From the NCBI GenBank assembly GCA_900215285.1, contig OCMG01000004.1, positions 3,084,001 through 3,148,000 on the forward strand: DNA of 64,000 nt, read 5' to 3'. This DNA is from Ensifer adhaerens. GTDB lineage: Bacteria > Pseudomonadota > Alphaproteobacteria > Rhizobiales > Rhizobiaceae. The notes beneath the pieces are model-generated. The model saw nothing but the letters and a program-made list of their open reading frames with translations. It was not told the origin of the DNA and ran no database searches. The first letter of the stretch is position 1, and the number at the start of each line of letters is the position of its first letter. Positions 25,968-34,271 of the stretch are shown here, piece by piece. Position numbers and translations under genes: made by a program.

Positions 25968-26486
25968 TTATGCGGCTTCGTCCTTCTTGGCATACGCAGC
26001 AAGCACGCGAGCGAGCTGGCCGGCCGGAGCCTGAACCACGCCTGCGATGCGCGTTGCGGGCGTCTGGATCATGCCCAGGAGCTTCGCACGCAGCTCGTCG
26101 AGAGACGGGAGGGTCGCAAGCGACTTCACACCGTCCGCGTTGAGCGCGGTCGAGCCCATGGAACCACCAAGGATAACGAGCTTGTCGTTGGTCTTGGCGT
26201 AGTCCATGACTACCTTCGGAGCCGTGATCGGATCGGCGGCATACGCGATCAGCGTCTGCCCCTTGAAAAGATCCGTCATCGTTTCCGACTGCGTACCCTG
26301 AAGAGCGATCTTGGCCAGGCGGTTCTTCGCGACTTTGACGGTGCCGCCAGCTGCGCGCATCTTCGAACGGAAGTCGTTCATTTGCGCAACGGTGACGCCG
26401 GCGTAGTGGGCCACGACAACCGAGCCCGAAGCCTTGAAGACTTCGTTCAGTTCCGTGACGAATTCGCGTTTTTCCGCTCTTTCCAC
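25968..26486 (-). CDS. rplJ: 50S ribosomal protein L10
   Basis: Stalk base protein that anchors L7/L12 dimers; its complex with L12 represses the rplJL leader in E. coli. The 172 residues open [18 protein letters not shown] and contain [17 protein letters not shown]. The start codon is GTG at 26484-26486, with GGAG seven bases upstream. A 333-bp structured leader precedes it. Confidence 0.97.
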   Translation of the reverse strand: MERAEKREFVTELNEVFKASGSVVVAHYAGVTVAQMNDFRSKMRAAGGTVKVAKNRLAKIALQGTQSETMTDLFKGQTLIAYAADPITAPKVVMDYAKTNDKLVILGGSMGSTALNADGVKSLATLPSLDELRAKLLGMIQTPATRIAGVVQAPAGQLARVLAAYAKKDEAA

Positions 26487-26819
26487 TGCCTATCTCCAGT
26501 TGGCCGTTCCCGAGACCTCGGGTTTACGGCCGGTTACCTTTTGTCGCTCAAGGATCCTGAAGATCCTTCAAGCAACGCTCGAGGATCCTGTCCCCTCGCG
26601 CCCGGAAAACCGGAACACAAGGCAACCGAGGTTCGAACCGGACAATGCCGCCATCCAGCGGGAAAATCCGTTCTTACCCGTCTCATGCAGGCCACTTGAT
26701 TAAGGTCGCCCACCTGCAATCTCGGACAGGAATTCCGGGTTTGACCCCGGAAATTCCGGCCCCTCAGTGAGGCCGGAAACTTTTAAAAGCCTTCGATCAC
26801 GAAGGCTCAAACTTTAAAA
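26487..26819. promoter_or_regulatory. rplJL leader region
   Basis: The 333-bp gap between rplA and rplJ contains no ORF I would accept, but is rich in inverted repeats. These are the rplA terminator (26788-26807), tccggcc/ggccgga (26755-26761 with 26771-26777), an 11-bp imperfect stem around ggaattccgggt (26729-26757), and ggatc/gatcc near 26561. By position this is where the L10-L12 complex binds to control rplJL translation. A promoter for rplJ is likely here, but I could not locate it. Confidence 0.6.
26781..26807 (-). terminator. Terminator or attenuator after rplA
   Basis: On the minus strand AGCCTTCG and CGAAGGCT form a perfect 8-bp stem with a 4-base loop, followed by TTTAAAAG. It lies 12 bp from the rplA stop and would end or attenuate rplKA transcription before the rplJL leader. 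Confidence 0.7.
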
Positions 26820-27515
26820 TCAGGCCGTGACCGACGAGATTTCGACCTTTACGCCCGGGCCCATCGTCGAGGAGATCGCAACCTTCTTGACGTAGTTGCC
26901 CTTGGCGCCAGCCGGCTTCGCCTTGATGACGGCGTCGGCAAATGCCTTGATGTTCTCTTCGAGCTTCTTCGCGTCGAAGGAAGCCTTGCCAACGGCGCCA
27001 TGGATGATACCGGCCTTTTCGACGCGGAATTCAACAGCGCCGCCCTTGGAGGCTTCAACTGCAGACTTTACGTCCATGGTCACGGTGCCAACCTTCGGGT
27101 TCGGCATCATGCCGCGCGGGCCGAGAACCTTACCGAGACGACCGACGAGCGGCATCATGTCCGGGGTCGCGATGCAGCGATCGAATTCGATCTTGCCGCC
27201 CTGGACGATTTCAACGAGGTCTTCAGCGCCGACGATGTCTGCACCAGCAGCCTTGGCTTCGTCAGCCTTGGCGCCACGTGCGAAGACGGCAACGCGAACC
27301 GTACGGCCGGTGCCGTTCGGCAGATTGACTACGCCGCGGACCATCTGGTCTGCGTGACGCGGGTCAACGCCGAGGTTCATGGCGATTTCAACGGTTTCGT
27401 CGAACTTGGCGACGGCGCGTTCCTTGACCATAGAAATGGCTTCGGACAGGCCGTACATCTTGTTCGGGTCAACACCTTCGCGGGTCTTCTGAACGCGCTT
27501 TGCGAGCTTAGCCAT
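26820..27515 (-). CDS. rplA: 50S ribosomal protein L1
   Basis: Forms the L1 stalk that releases deacylated tRNA, and in E. coli represses its own rplKA mRNA. The ATG at 27513-27515 ([18 protein letters not shown]) is chosen: AGAGGG lies 9 bases upstream, while the TTG three codons earlier overlaps the rplK stop. This gives 231 residues. [15 protein letters not shown] is the family signature. Confidence 0.97.
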   Translation of the reverse strand: MAKLAKRVQKTREGVDPNKMYGLSEAISMVKERAVAKFDETVEIAMNLGVDPRHADQMVRGVVNLPNGTGRTVRVAVFARGAKADEAKAAGADIVGAEDLVEIVQGGKIEFDRCIATPDMMPLVGRLGKVLGPRGMMPNPKVGTVTMDVKSAVEASKGGAVEFRVEKAGIIHGAVGKASFDAKKLEENIKAFADAVIKAKPAGAKGNYVKKVAISSTMGPGVKVEISSVTA

Positions 27516-27520
27516 ATCGA

Positions 27521-27949
27521 TCAACCCTCTACCTGGAGGCCCATCGAGCGGGCAGAGCCCTCGACCATGGCCATCGCGCCTTCGATATCGGCGGCGTTGA
27601 GATCCTTCATCTTGGCTTCAGCGATCGTGCGGATCTGGTCGCGCGAGATCGAACCTGCGAAAGCCTTGCCCGGGGTCTTGGAACCCGACTTGATCTTCGC
27701 TTCCTTCTTGAGGAAGTAAGAGACCGGGGGCTTCTTCATCGCGAAGGTGAAGGACTTGTCCTGGTAATAGGTGATGACGACCGGGATCGGCATGCCCTTT
27801 TCCATTTCCTGCGTGGCAGCGTTAAATGCCTTGCAGAATTCCATGATGTTCACGCCACGCTGACCGAGTGCGGGACCGATCGGCGGGGACGGGTTGGCCG
27901 AACCTGCTGCGACCTGCAGCTTGATCTGGCCGGCAACTTTCTTAGCCAT
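27521..27949 (-). CDS. rplK: 50S ribosomal protein L11
   Basis: Protein of the GTPase-associated centre, needed for the stringent-response sensing of uncharged tRNA and the site of thiostrepton action. The 142 residues carry [21 protein letters not shown] in the N-terminal part. It is followed by rplA after 5 bp (their mRNAs are coupled) and preceded by a 147-bp gap after nusG. Confidence 0.97.
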   Translation of the reverse strand: MAKKVAGQIKLQVAAGSANPSPPIGPALGQRGVNIMEFCKAFNAATQEMEKGMPIPVVITYYQDKSFTFAMKKPPVSYFLKKEAKIKSGSKTPGKAFAGSISRDQIRTIAEAKMKDLNAADIEGAMAMVEGSARSMGLQVEG

Positions 27950-28096
27950 TGCTCTGCCTTTCCAAATGCCCTTTTGGGGCGCTATGCCGGCATTTGCCGG
28001 CGGCTGCGGTTGCGTGGTGCGGCGATTTTGCGGAGCCGGCTAAAGCCCCTCGCCTTCCACGCGTTGATCGAACAGGCGCAAGCGCCCGTCCAAAAC
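27950..28096. other. nusG-rplK spacer with palindromes
   Basis: A 147-bp non-coding gap. It holds a perfect hairpin gccggc-attt-gccggc (27986-28001) and a smaller ggcgc/gcgcc pair near 28076-28087. A promoter or L1-binding leader for rplKA is expected here, but neither can be identified with confidence. Confidence 0.4.
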
Positions 28097-28627
28097 TTAA
28101 AGCTTCTCGACCTGGCCGTATTCCAGTTCGACCGGCGTTGCGCGGCCGAAGATCGAGACTTCGACCTTGAGGCGCGAACGCTCTTCATCGACATCCTGAA
28201 CGGTGCCATTGAACGAGGCGAACGGACCGTCGGAAACGCGAACCTGCTCGCCGATTTCGAACGAAACGGACGGCTTCGGACGCTCGACGCCGTCCTGCAC
28301 CTGGTTGAGGATGCGGTCGGCTTCGCTATCCGGGATCGGAACAGGCTTCGAATCGGAACCAAGGAACCCGGTGACCTTCGGCGTGTTCTTGATCAGATGG
28401 AAGGCTTCGTCCGTCAGGTTGGCGCGCACCAGAACATAGCCCGGGAAGAACTTGCGCTCGCTGTCGACCTTGCGGCCACGACGGACTTCAACAACCTTTT
28501 CGGTCGGCACAAGGATCTTTTCGAACAGATGATCAAGACCCTTCTGACGAGCCTTGTTCTCGATATCCTCGGCAACCTTCTTTTCGAAGTTCGAATAAGC
28601 GTGGACAATATACCAGCGCGCAGCCAT
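28097..28627 (-). CDS. nusG: Transcription termination/antitermination protein NusG
   Basis: Binds RNA polymerase and couples it to Rho or, through S10, to the leading ribosome. The 176 residues start at the ATG at 28625-28627 (MAARWYIVHAYSNFEKK), placing GGAG at a proper distance; the ATG two codons upstream abuts that site. The NGN domain is followed by a C-terminal KOW domain (VSDGPFASFNGTVQDVD). It is preceded by secE in the normal order. Confidence 0.97.
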   Translation of the reverse strand: MAARWYIVHAYSNFEKKVAEDIENKARQKGLDHLFEKILVPTEKVVEVRRGRKVDSERKFFPGYVLVRANLTDEAFHLIKNTPKVTGFLGSDSKPVPIPDSEADRILNQVQDGVERPKPSVSFEIGEQVRVSDGPFASFNGTVQDVDEERSRLKVEVSIFGRATPVELEYGQVEKL

Positions 28628-28644
28628 CTTCATCTCCGCCTATT

Positions 28645-28845
28645 TTACTTACCGACGTTCAGCACGAAGCCGATCAGAAGGCCGAAAAGCTGGTCTGCGC
28701 CAAAGAAGAACGCAGCCGCGAAGAAAGCCATGGCGAAAACCATCAGCGACGAGATAACGGTCTCGCGCTGGCTGGGCCATGTGACTTTGAGCGTTTCGGC
28801 GCGAACCTGCTGCAGAAACGTGAAAGGGTTCATCTTCGATGCCAT
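28645..28845 (-). CDS. secE: Preprotein translocase subunit SecE
   Basis: Inner-membrane subunit that clamps SecY in the protein-export channel. The 66-residue single-helix form is typical of alphaproteobacteria. It carries FLQQVRAETLKVTWPSQRE, the amphipathic helix motif, then one transmembrane segment (about residues 33-58). It lies 17 bp upstream of nusG and downstream of tRNA-Trp. Confidence 0.96.
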   Translation of the reverse strand: MASKMNPFTFLQQVRAETLKVTWPSQRETVISSLMVFAMAFFAAAFFFGADQLFGLLIGFVLNVGK

Positions 28846-29006
28846 TGATGCCTACGCCATTAAGGCGCGTAAAGCTGTTCGTCCAGCCCGACGCGCCGCG
28901 TGTCTGTTTTGCCGCTACATAAACGGGGAATCTCTCAAATACAAGAGCAATACGACATTTGTTTCGCGGTTTTGCACGGGTGACTGATTTCAGCCTGCTT
29001 TGCCAA

Positions 29007-29082
<76 letters not shown>

Positions 29083-29125
29083 TCAAAGGCTGCAAGGAAC
29101 ATGATCTGCGTCCCGAACGAGCGCG

Positions 29126-29154
29126 TTCATATTCAAGTTGGGTGCGAATGACAA
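29126..29154 (-). promoter_or_regulatory. Promoter of tRNA-Trp-secE-nusG
   Basis: On the minus strand TTGTCA (29149-29154) and TATGAA (29126-29131) are separated by exactly 17 bases. Transcription would begin near 29119, about 37 bases before the mature tRNA. Confidence 0.6.
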
Positions 29155-29301
29155 GCGCCTTTCGGCACTTGGGAAGATTTTCTTGAAAACGTCCCGCCTT
29201 CCTCATTCGGGCACCTTTGCCAAATGTCGCCGGACGGTGATACACTCCCACCTCGCATGATTTGCGTCGGTGCAGTCGAGTCGAAGCCGGGGAGGAAGAC
29301 C

Positions 29302-29655
29302 ATGGTTCAGTTTCGCGACCAGATGATCGCGCAGTCGCGGTTCGACGATGTCGATCTGGAAAGTTCCGAGTTCTACAATGTCAATCTGGACAAGGCCTCT
29401 GTGGTGAACGCCAGCGCCTGCGATGCCGCCTTTACAGATGTCATGATGTCGAACGCCACGTTCGGCCATGTCTGCCTGACATCAGCGACCCTGCGCGATG
29501 TGAACCTTTCAGCGTCGCGGCTGGAAAATGTGGATCTCTCGCATGTGGATATCCGCTCGGCGAAAATCGACGGGCTGCGAATCAACGGTCACCTGGTCAG
29601 CGAGCTGATCGCATTGATGGACAAGCGCGCGGACGCCGCACGCATCACCACTTGA
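29302..29655 (+). CDS. Pentapeptide-repeat protein
   Basis: A 117-residue protein built mostly of A(D/N)LxX-type pentapeptide repeats (FYNVNLDKASVVNASAC..., ATLRDVNLSASRLENVDLS). Such proteins form a right-handed quadrilateral beta-helix. Some mimic DNA and inhibit gyrase, but most have no known role, and nothing here identifies the partner. The ATG at 29302 has GGAGG 7 bases upstream, so the 26-residue extension is rejected. Its last 11 bases overlap the 3' end of the convergent gene at 29645-30283. Confidence 0.85.
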   Translation: MVQFRDQMIAQSRFDDVDLESSEFYNVNLDKASVVNASACDAAFTDVMMSNATFGHVCLTSATLRDVNLSASRLENVDLSHVDIRSAKIDGLRINGHLVSELIALMDKRADAARITT

Positions 29656-30283
29656 TCGCATAATCGAAGCGCAGGCTGGCCCTGGCCTGCTGGTCGGTCT
29701 CGCTGAGGCTTGCGGTGACGGTTGCGCGTTGGGTCAACTGCTTCTCGACGGAAACCGCCTTGGTGAAGGTTCCCGCTCCGCTGTCAGCGGTCCCGGTCGT
29801 CGCAAAGGCCGTCCCCAGATCCGGGAATTCCAGCCGAAACGTCTGCGAGGCGGCGACTGCGGCCTTGCCTTCAGCCCCCGCCGTCAGCGCGAAAGTGCGG
29901 CGGCTGACGATATCCATGGACGTTGACTGGATCCAGCTCCGCTTTTCGGACAACAAGAACTGCGCCCTGCCCTCCTTCGCGTCCAGGTCCATGTCGGCCT
30001 GCGTGGTGCGGAGCGAGGCTGGCGATTTCGAACTGTGCAAGAGGATCGATCCCCAGATCGACACAGGCATTGAGGAGACTGCGCCGGTATCGTTCGCCAG
30101 AACCTCGGTCGTCACGCCGGCGCTCGGCTGCAGGTCGCTGGAGCCCTGCAGGCCGGTGCGCAGCTTCACACCGTTGTCCCCGACGCGCGACACGTCCCAG
30201 ATCAGCGGTCGGCTGTCGGCATGGGCCTGATGCGCGCCGCCCGCGGCAAGCGCAAGCATTGTCAGTAGAAGTTTTGTCCGCAT
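29645..30283 (-). CDS. Exported protein of unknown function
   Basis: A 212-residue protein with a clear signal peptide (MRTKLLLTMLALAAGGAHQAHA, cleavage after about residue 22). The mature part is Ser/Thr/Ala rich with alternating residues that suggest beta strands, ending RASLRFDYAIKW. The terminal aromatic residue and beta pattern would suit an outer-membrane or periplasmic beta protein, but I do not recognise a family. The gene overlaps the pentapeptide gene tail to tail. Confidence 0.75.
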   Translation of the reverse strand: MRTKLLLTMLALAAGGAHQAHADSRPLIWDVSRVGDNGVKLRTGLQGSSDLQPSAGVTTEVLANDTGAVSSMPVSIWGSILLHSSKSPASLRTTQADMDLDAKEGRAQFLLSEKRSWIQSTSMDIVSRRTFALTAGAEGKAAVAASQTFRLEFPDLGTAFATTGTADSGAGTFTKAVSVEKQLTQRATVTASLSETDQQARASLRFDYAIKW

Positions 30284-30387
30284 GCAGCCGGTCTTCCTGC
30301 GTTCAGGTTGGGGCGGTCTCCGGATCGTGGAGACCGCGTTGTGTCCTCCCGGTCAGCAGGAATGTAGCCCGAGGAACGGTTAACAAA

Positions 30388-30401
30388 CAGCAAATTTGCT
30401 G
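30388..30401. repeat. Perfect 14-bp palindrome
   Basis: cagcaaatttgctg is a perfect palindrome in the gap between the exported-protein gene and the epimerase gene, about 105 bp upstream of the exported-protein start. It could be a regulator-binding site, but no cognate regulator is evident nearby. Confidence 0.35.
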
Positions 30402-30448
30402 CAATGCCGCATTATCTGTCCACAGGTGGCAGGCGTGCAACGCTCCGC

Positions 30449-31336
30449 CTAGACGTACTTGCGCCAGTTGTGCTCTTCCCGAAATCCCAGGACTTCGCGG
30501 ATCTTCCGGTTGGAGATCATGGCCTCATCACCCTCCGGCTGCCATTTCAGCGGCACGTTCGGGAAAAAGCGTTGTGCGAGTTCAGCTGTGGACAAGTCAG
30601 TCGTGACTGTGTCGTTCGTGGCATTGAAAACCTGGTAGCCAAGGCCGTCCTTTTCGATGCACAGATGCACGATCTGGCCCAGATCGCGCGCGTCGATATA
30701 GCACCACGCATTGCGCAGGCGCGTTTCCGGATGCGCGACGAAATCGGGGAAGCGGCCGTATTCGTGCGGCTCAATGACATTGCCGATACGCAGCGCGTAG
30801 ATATCCGCACCTGTCCGCTCGGAAAAGGCGCGCGCCGTCTTCTCGTTGATCACCTTGGAGAGACCGTAACTGTCCATCGGGTTGACATCATAGTCCTCAT
30901 CGAAGGGCAGATAATGCGGATCGCGCTCGCCTTCGGCAAAGCAGATACCATAGGTCGTCTCGCTGGAGGCGATGATAACCTTGCGGATTCCGAGCTTCAC
31001 CGAGGCTTCGATGACATTATATGTGCCCATGACATTGACTCGGTAGGTCTCGTTGTCGGGGCGAATGAGGATACGCGGCACGGCGGCAAAGTGTACGACG
31101 GCATCGAAGGGCTGAACACCCTTACCCGATTCCAGATCGGGAAAATCGCGATGCATGGTGAGCGCGTTGAAGACCTCTCCGAGATCGGTGATGTCAACGG
31201 TGAGATTGGTGACACCGGGAACATTGAGCGGAACAAGATCGATATTGTGGACTTCGTAGCCCTTGGCGATCAGCCACGGGATGACATGGCGACCCGCCTT
31301 GCCCGAGCCTCCAGTGAACAGAATCCGCTTTTTCAT
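30449..31336 (-). CDS. NAD-dependent epimerase/dehydratase (extended SDR)
   Basis: A 295-residue SDR protein with the N-terminal Rossmann motif ILFTGGSGKAGRH and active-site YxxxK in DSYGLSKVINEK; an SSETTYG block precedes it, as in UDP-sugar epimerases. It probably acts on a nucleotide sugar, but the substrate is not readable. The ATG at 31334-31336 has GGAGG upstream, so the 10-residue extension is rejected. The gene sits among accessory genes inserted between tRNA-Trp and tufB. Confidence 0.88.
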   Translation of the reverse strand: MKKRILFTGGSGKAGRHVIPWLIAKGYEVHNIDLVPLNVPGVTNLTVDITDLGEVFNALTMHRDFPDLESGKGVQPFDAVVHFAAVPRILIRPDNETYRVNVMGTYNVIEASVKLGIRKVIIASSETTYGICFAEGERDPHYLPFDEDYDVNPMDSYGLSKVINEKTARAFSERTGADIYALRIGNVIEPHEYGRFPDFVAHPETRLRNAWCYIDARDLGQIVHLCIEKDGLGYQVFNATNDTVTTDLSTAELAQRFFPNVPLKWQPEGDEAMISNRKIREVLGFREEHNWRKYV

Positions 31337-31610
31337 GGTGTTACCTCCTCGATACAGATACAACAAAGTCAGGAATGCTTACGAGTCAGGCTCAAGACTA
31401 GATCGTTTCATTGCATAACGGAAACTGTAAACGGTCGTTTCACCCGTTTTCACACGTCTGGACTGAGGCCCGAGATTCCACACGCTCACCCCGCGCGACC
31501 ATCGCAAAAATGTTCATGATCTCGAATGCCGGCGACTGTGGCCCCCCTCTCCCGCAGGAGATGAAACTGCGATAGCGTCCGGCGGTAAAGTACATTTCCG
31601 GGGGACTTCT

Positions 31611-32000
31611 ATGGTTCGAACACGATCAATGCTCGCGGCGCTATTGTTGCCATGGCTAATTAGCGTCACGCCTGCCAGCGCAGACGAACTGGTGGATGAA
31701 TACAATGCCTATATTGGTCGCGATGACCTCTACAATTCCAATGGCGAGCGTCTGCGCGAGCCATGGCAGATCATCCGCCAGGACCGGGCCAACTACTACA
31801 AGTTCGGCGTCCGGCAGCGTGGCGACGAGCCGGACTCCTTCTTCGCCTCGGTGGACAATCGCGCCAAGGCCGAGCGCATGATCCGCGAGGGGACCATGAC
31901 CCGCGACGCTCGCCGGCTTCTGCTTCAGGGCGATTGCATGATCAATGTGAAGGTCTATCACGACCGCGAGGGCGACTACCTCGAAATCACGGTGGACTGA
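31611..32000 (+). CDS. Small exported protein of unknown function
   Basis: A 129-residue protein with a signal peptide (MVRTRSMLAALLLPWLISVTPASA, about 24 residues) and a mature part containing YIGRDDLYNSNGERLREPWQ and one Cys. No known domain is recognised. It is probably periplasmic. It converges on the Cys-rich gene at 32004, which ends 4 bp after it. Confidence 0.72.
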   Translation: MVRTRSMLAALLLPWLISVTPASADELVDEYNAYIGRDDLYNSNGERLREPWQIIRQDRANYYKFGVRQRGDEPDSFFASVDNRAKAERMIREGTMTRDARRLLLQGDCMINVKVYHDREGDYLEITVD

Positions 32001-32003
32001 GAT

Positions 32004-32303
32004 CTACTCGTCGCCCTGACGCGGCTCGGGCTTGTCACGCCCGAGCGCGCATTCCCTGTTGAGCCCCGTGCCGGGCGCGTTTTCGAAGGTGCAGAATGTC
32101 TCCGGCGGATTGCCGCAGACCTTGGACAATTGCCTGAAACCGACGCAGCGCCCATCTGGACCTCGATAGCCCGGACCGCCCTTGCAGCCACAGCCTTTGC
32201 AGACCGGGCGATCGGGGCAGCGCGCGACGGCTGGCGTGGCCGTCATCGATGGCAGCGCCAAGAGGCATGATACCAGAAGCAAAGCTCGGACAACGAGGAT
32301 CAT
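32004..32303 (-). CDS. Small Cys-rich exported protein
   Basis: A 99-residue protein with an N-terminal signal peptide (MILVVRALLLVSCLLALPSMTATPAVA). The mature part is short and Cys-rich (CPDRPVCKGCGCKGGPGYRG, then further Cys), suggesting disulfides or metal binding. I chose the ATG at 32301-32303; a TTG 13 codons upstream is also in frame. No family assignment is possible. It is followed on the same strand by nothing close. Confidence 0.65.
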   Translation of the reverse strand: MILVVRALLLVSCLLALPSMTATPAVARCPDRPVCKGCGCKGGPGYRGPDGRCVGFRQLSKVCGNPPETFCTFENAPGTGLNRECALGRDKPEPRQGDE

Positions 32304-32354
32304 CTTGAAGCTGCATCTAAGCGAACCGCTGTAAATCCGCAATCGCTAATGCAA

Positions 32355-32382
32355 AAAGCCCCGCTGTCGCCAGCGGGGCTTT
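32355..32382 (-). terminator. Intrinsic terminator after tufB
   Basis: A 12-bp stem (aaagccccgctg with cagcggggcttt, loop tcgc) is followed on the minus strand by a run of T (TTTTTGC). It lies 137 bp beyond the tufB stop, downstream of the duplicated tuf tail, and on the plus strand also shows a CTTT tail. Confidence 0.85.
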
Positions 32383-32407
32383 CGTGGCTCCCTTGCGGGA
32401 GAAAGTC

Positions 32408-32441
32408 TTACTCGACGATCGAAGCGACGATGCCGGCGCCG
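32408..32441 (-). pseudogene. Duplicated 3' end of tuf
   Basis: These 33-34 bases, ending in the TAA stop, are identical to the last 33-34 bases of tufB (32520-32553) and encode its final ten residues [10 protein letters not shown]. They are separated from the intact gene by 78 bp and have no start, so they are a remnant. See the finding on the tufB tail. Confidence 0.9.
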
Positions 32442-32442
32442 C

Positions 32443-32472
32443 GTGCAAATCGCGCTCGCGCGCCATTTGCAC
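32443..32472. repeat. Palindrome in the tufB-tail insert
   Basis: gtgcaaat (32443-32450) and atttgcac (32465-32472) form an 8-bp perfect stem, continued by cgcg/cgcg with a ctcg loop. The palindrome occupies much of the 78-bp segment between tufB and the duplicated tuf tail. It resembles a short palindromic intergenic element, but no second copy is visible in this window. Confidence 0.65.
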
Positions 32473-32519
32473 ATCTTGGCTTGCCGTCGGCAGCTTTCGC
32501 CACCGTCGTCGCTCGTCGA

Positions 32520-33695
<1,176 letters not shown>

Positions 33696-33918
33696 GTGAA
33701 CATGTCCTCATGTGAAAATTTGGGCGGACCGGGCAGAACCGGTTTGGACGTGGCGTTTAAGGCTTTCCGCGCCTTTGCGCAAGACTTTAATTGCTGGCCG
33801 TTCGGGAGATTTGGAAGCACGCAGATGCCCTGCGAAAGTGTCCGCCTGACGTAAGGCAAGACTTTTCGCCGAATGACTTCAGAAAGTCATCGTAACGATT
33901 TCAAATCCGGAGAAAAAT
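33696..33918. other. Spacer between tRNA-Gly and tufB
   Basis: 223 bp without an ORF. The tufB leader within it contains a short accggt/accggt-type inverted repeat near 33730. Cotranscription of tRNA-Tyr, tRNA-Gly and tufB from the promoter at 34167 is likely, as no terminator is seen here. Confidence 0.45.
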
Positions 33919-33992
33919 TGGAGCGGGTAGCGGGAATCGAACCCGCGTATTCAGCTTGGAAGGCTGCTGCTCTACCATTGAGCTATACCCGC
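33919..33992 (-). tRNA. tRNA-Gly (anticodon TCC)
   Basis: The 74-base cloverleaf has acceptor stem GCGGGTA with TACCCGC, D arm GCTCAATGGTAGAGC, anticodon loop CTTCCAA giving TCC, and T arm CGGGTTCGATTCCCG. CCA is encoded at 33919-33921. It lies 11 bp from tRNA-Tyr on the same strand. Confidence 0.97.
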
Positions 33993-34003
33993 GGGAAGCG
34001 AAA

Positions 34004-34088
34004 TGGTGGAAGGGGTTGGATTCGAACCAACGTAGGCTTAGCCAACGGATTTACAGTCCGTCCCCTTTAGCCACTCGGGCACCCTTCC
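34004..34088 (-). tRNA. tRNA-Tyr (anticodon GTA)
   Basis: The 85-base gene has the long variable arm of tRNA-Tyr. The acceptor stem GGAAGGG pairs with the 3' CCCTTCC, the anticodon loop CTGTAAA gives GTA, and CCA is encoded at 34004-34006. It is the first gene of the tRNA-Tyr/tRNA-Gly/tufB unit. Confidence 0.97.
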
Positions 34089-34166
34089 ATCCAGCGTTCG
34101 TTCGGCTTGCGCCATCCGTCGCTTCGAGCCTTCGAGCGGCAGAACCGCCCGACGGCATGGGCGGCG

Positions 34167-34195
34167 TAATAGTCTGGCCTTCTCTCTCCTGTCAA
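34167..34195 (-). promoter_or_regulatory. Promoter of tRNA-Tyr/tRNA-Gly/tufB
   Basis: On the minus strand a perfect -35 TTGACA (34190-34195) is followed after 17 bases by CTATTA (34167-34172). The predicted start near 34160 gives a leader of about 70 bases before the mature tRNA-Tyr. This is the strongest promoter I see in the window. Confidence 0.7.
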
Positions 34196-34271
34196 CACGC
34201 TTATCTACTTTTTTTGACAAAGCATGTTGATAGCGCGAGAGGCTATGGCGGCATCCACCCTTGCCGCAACG

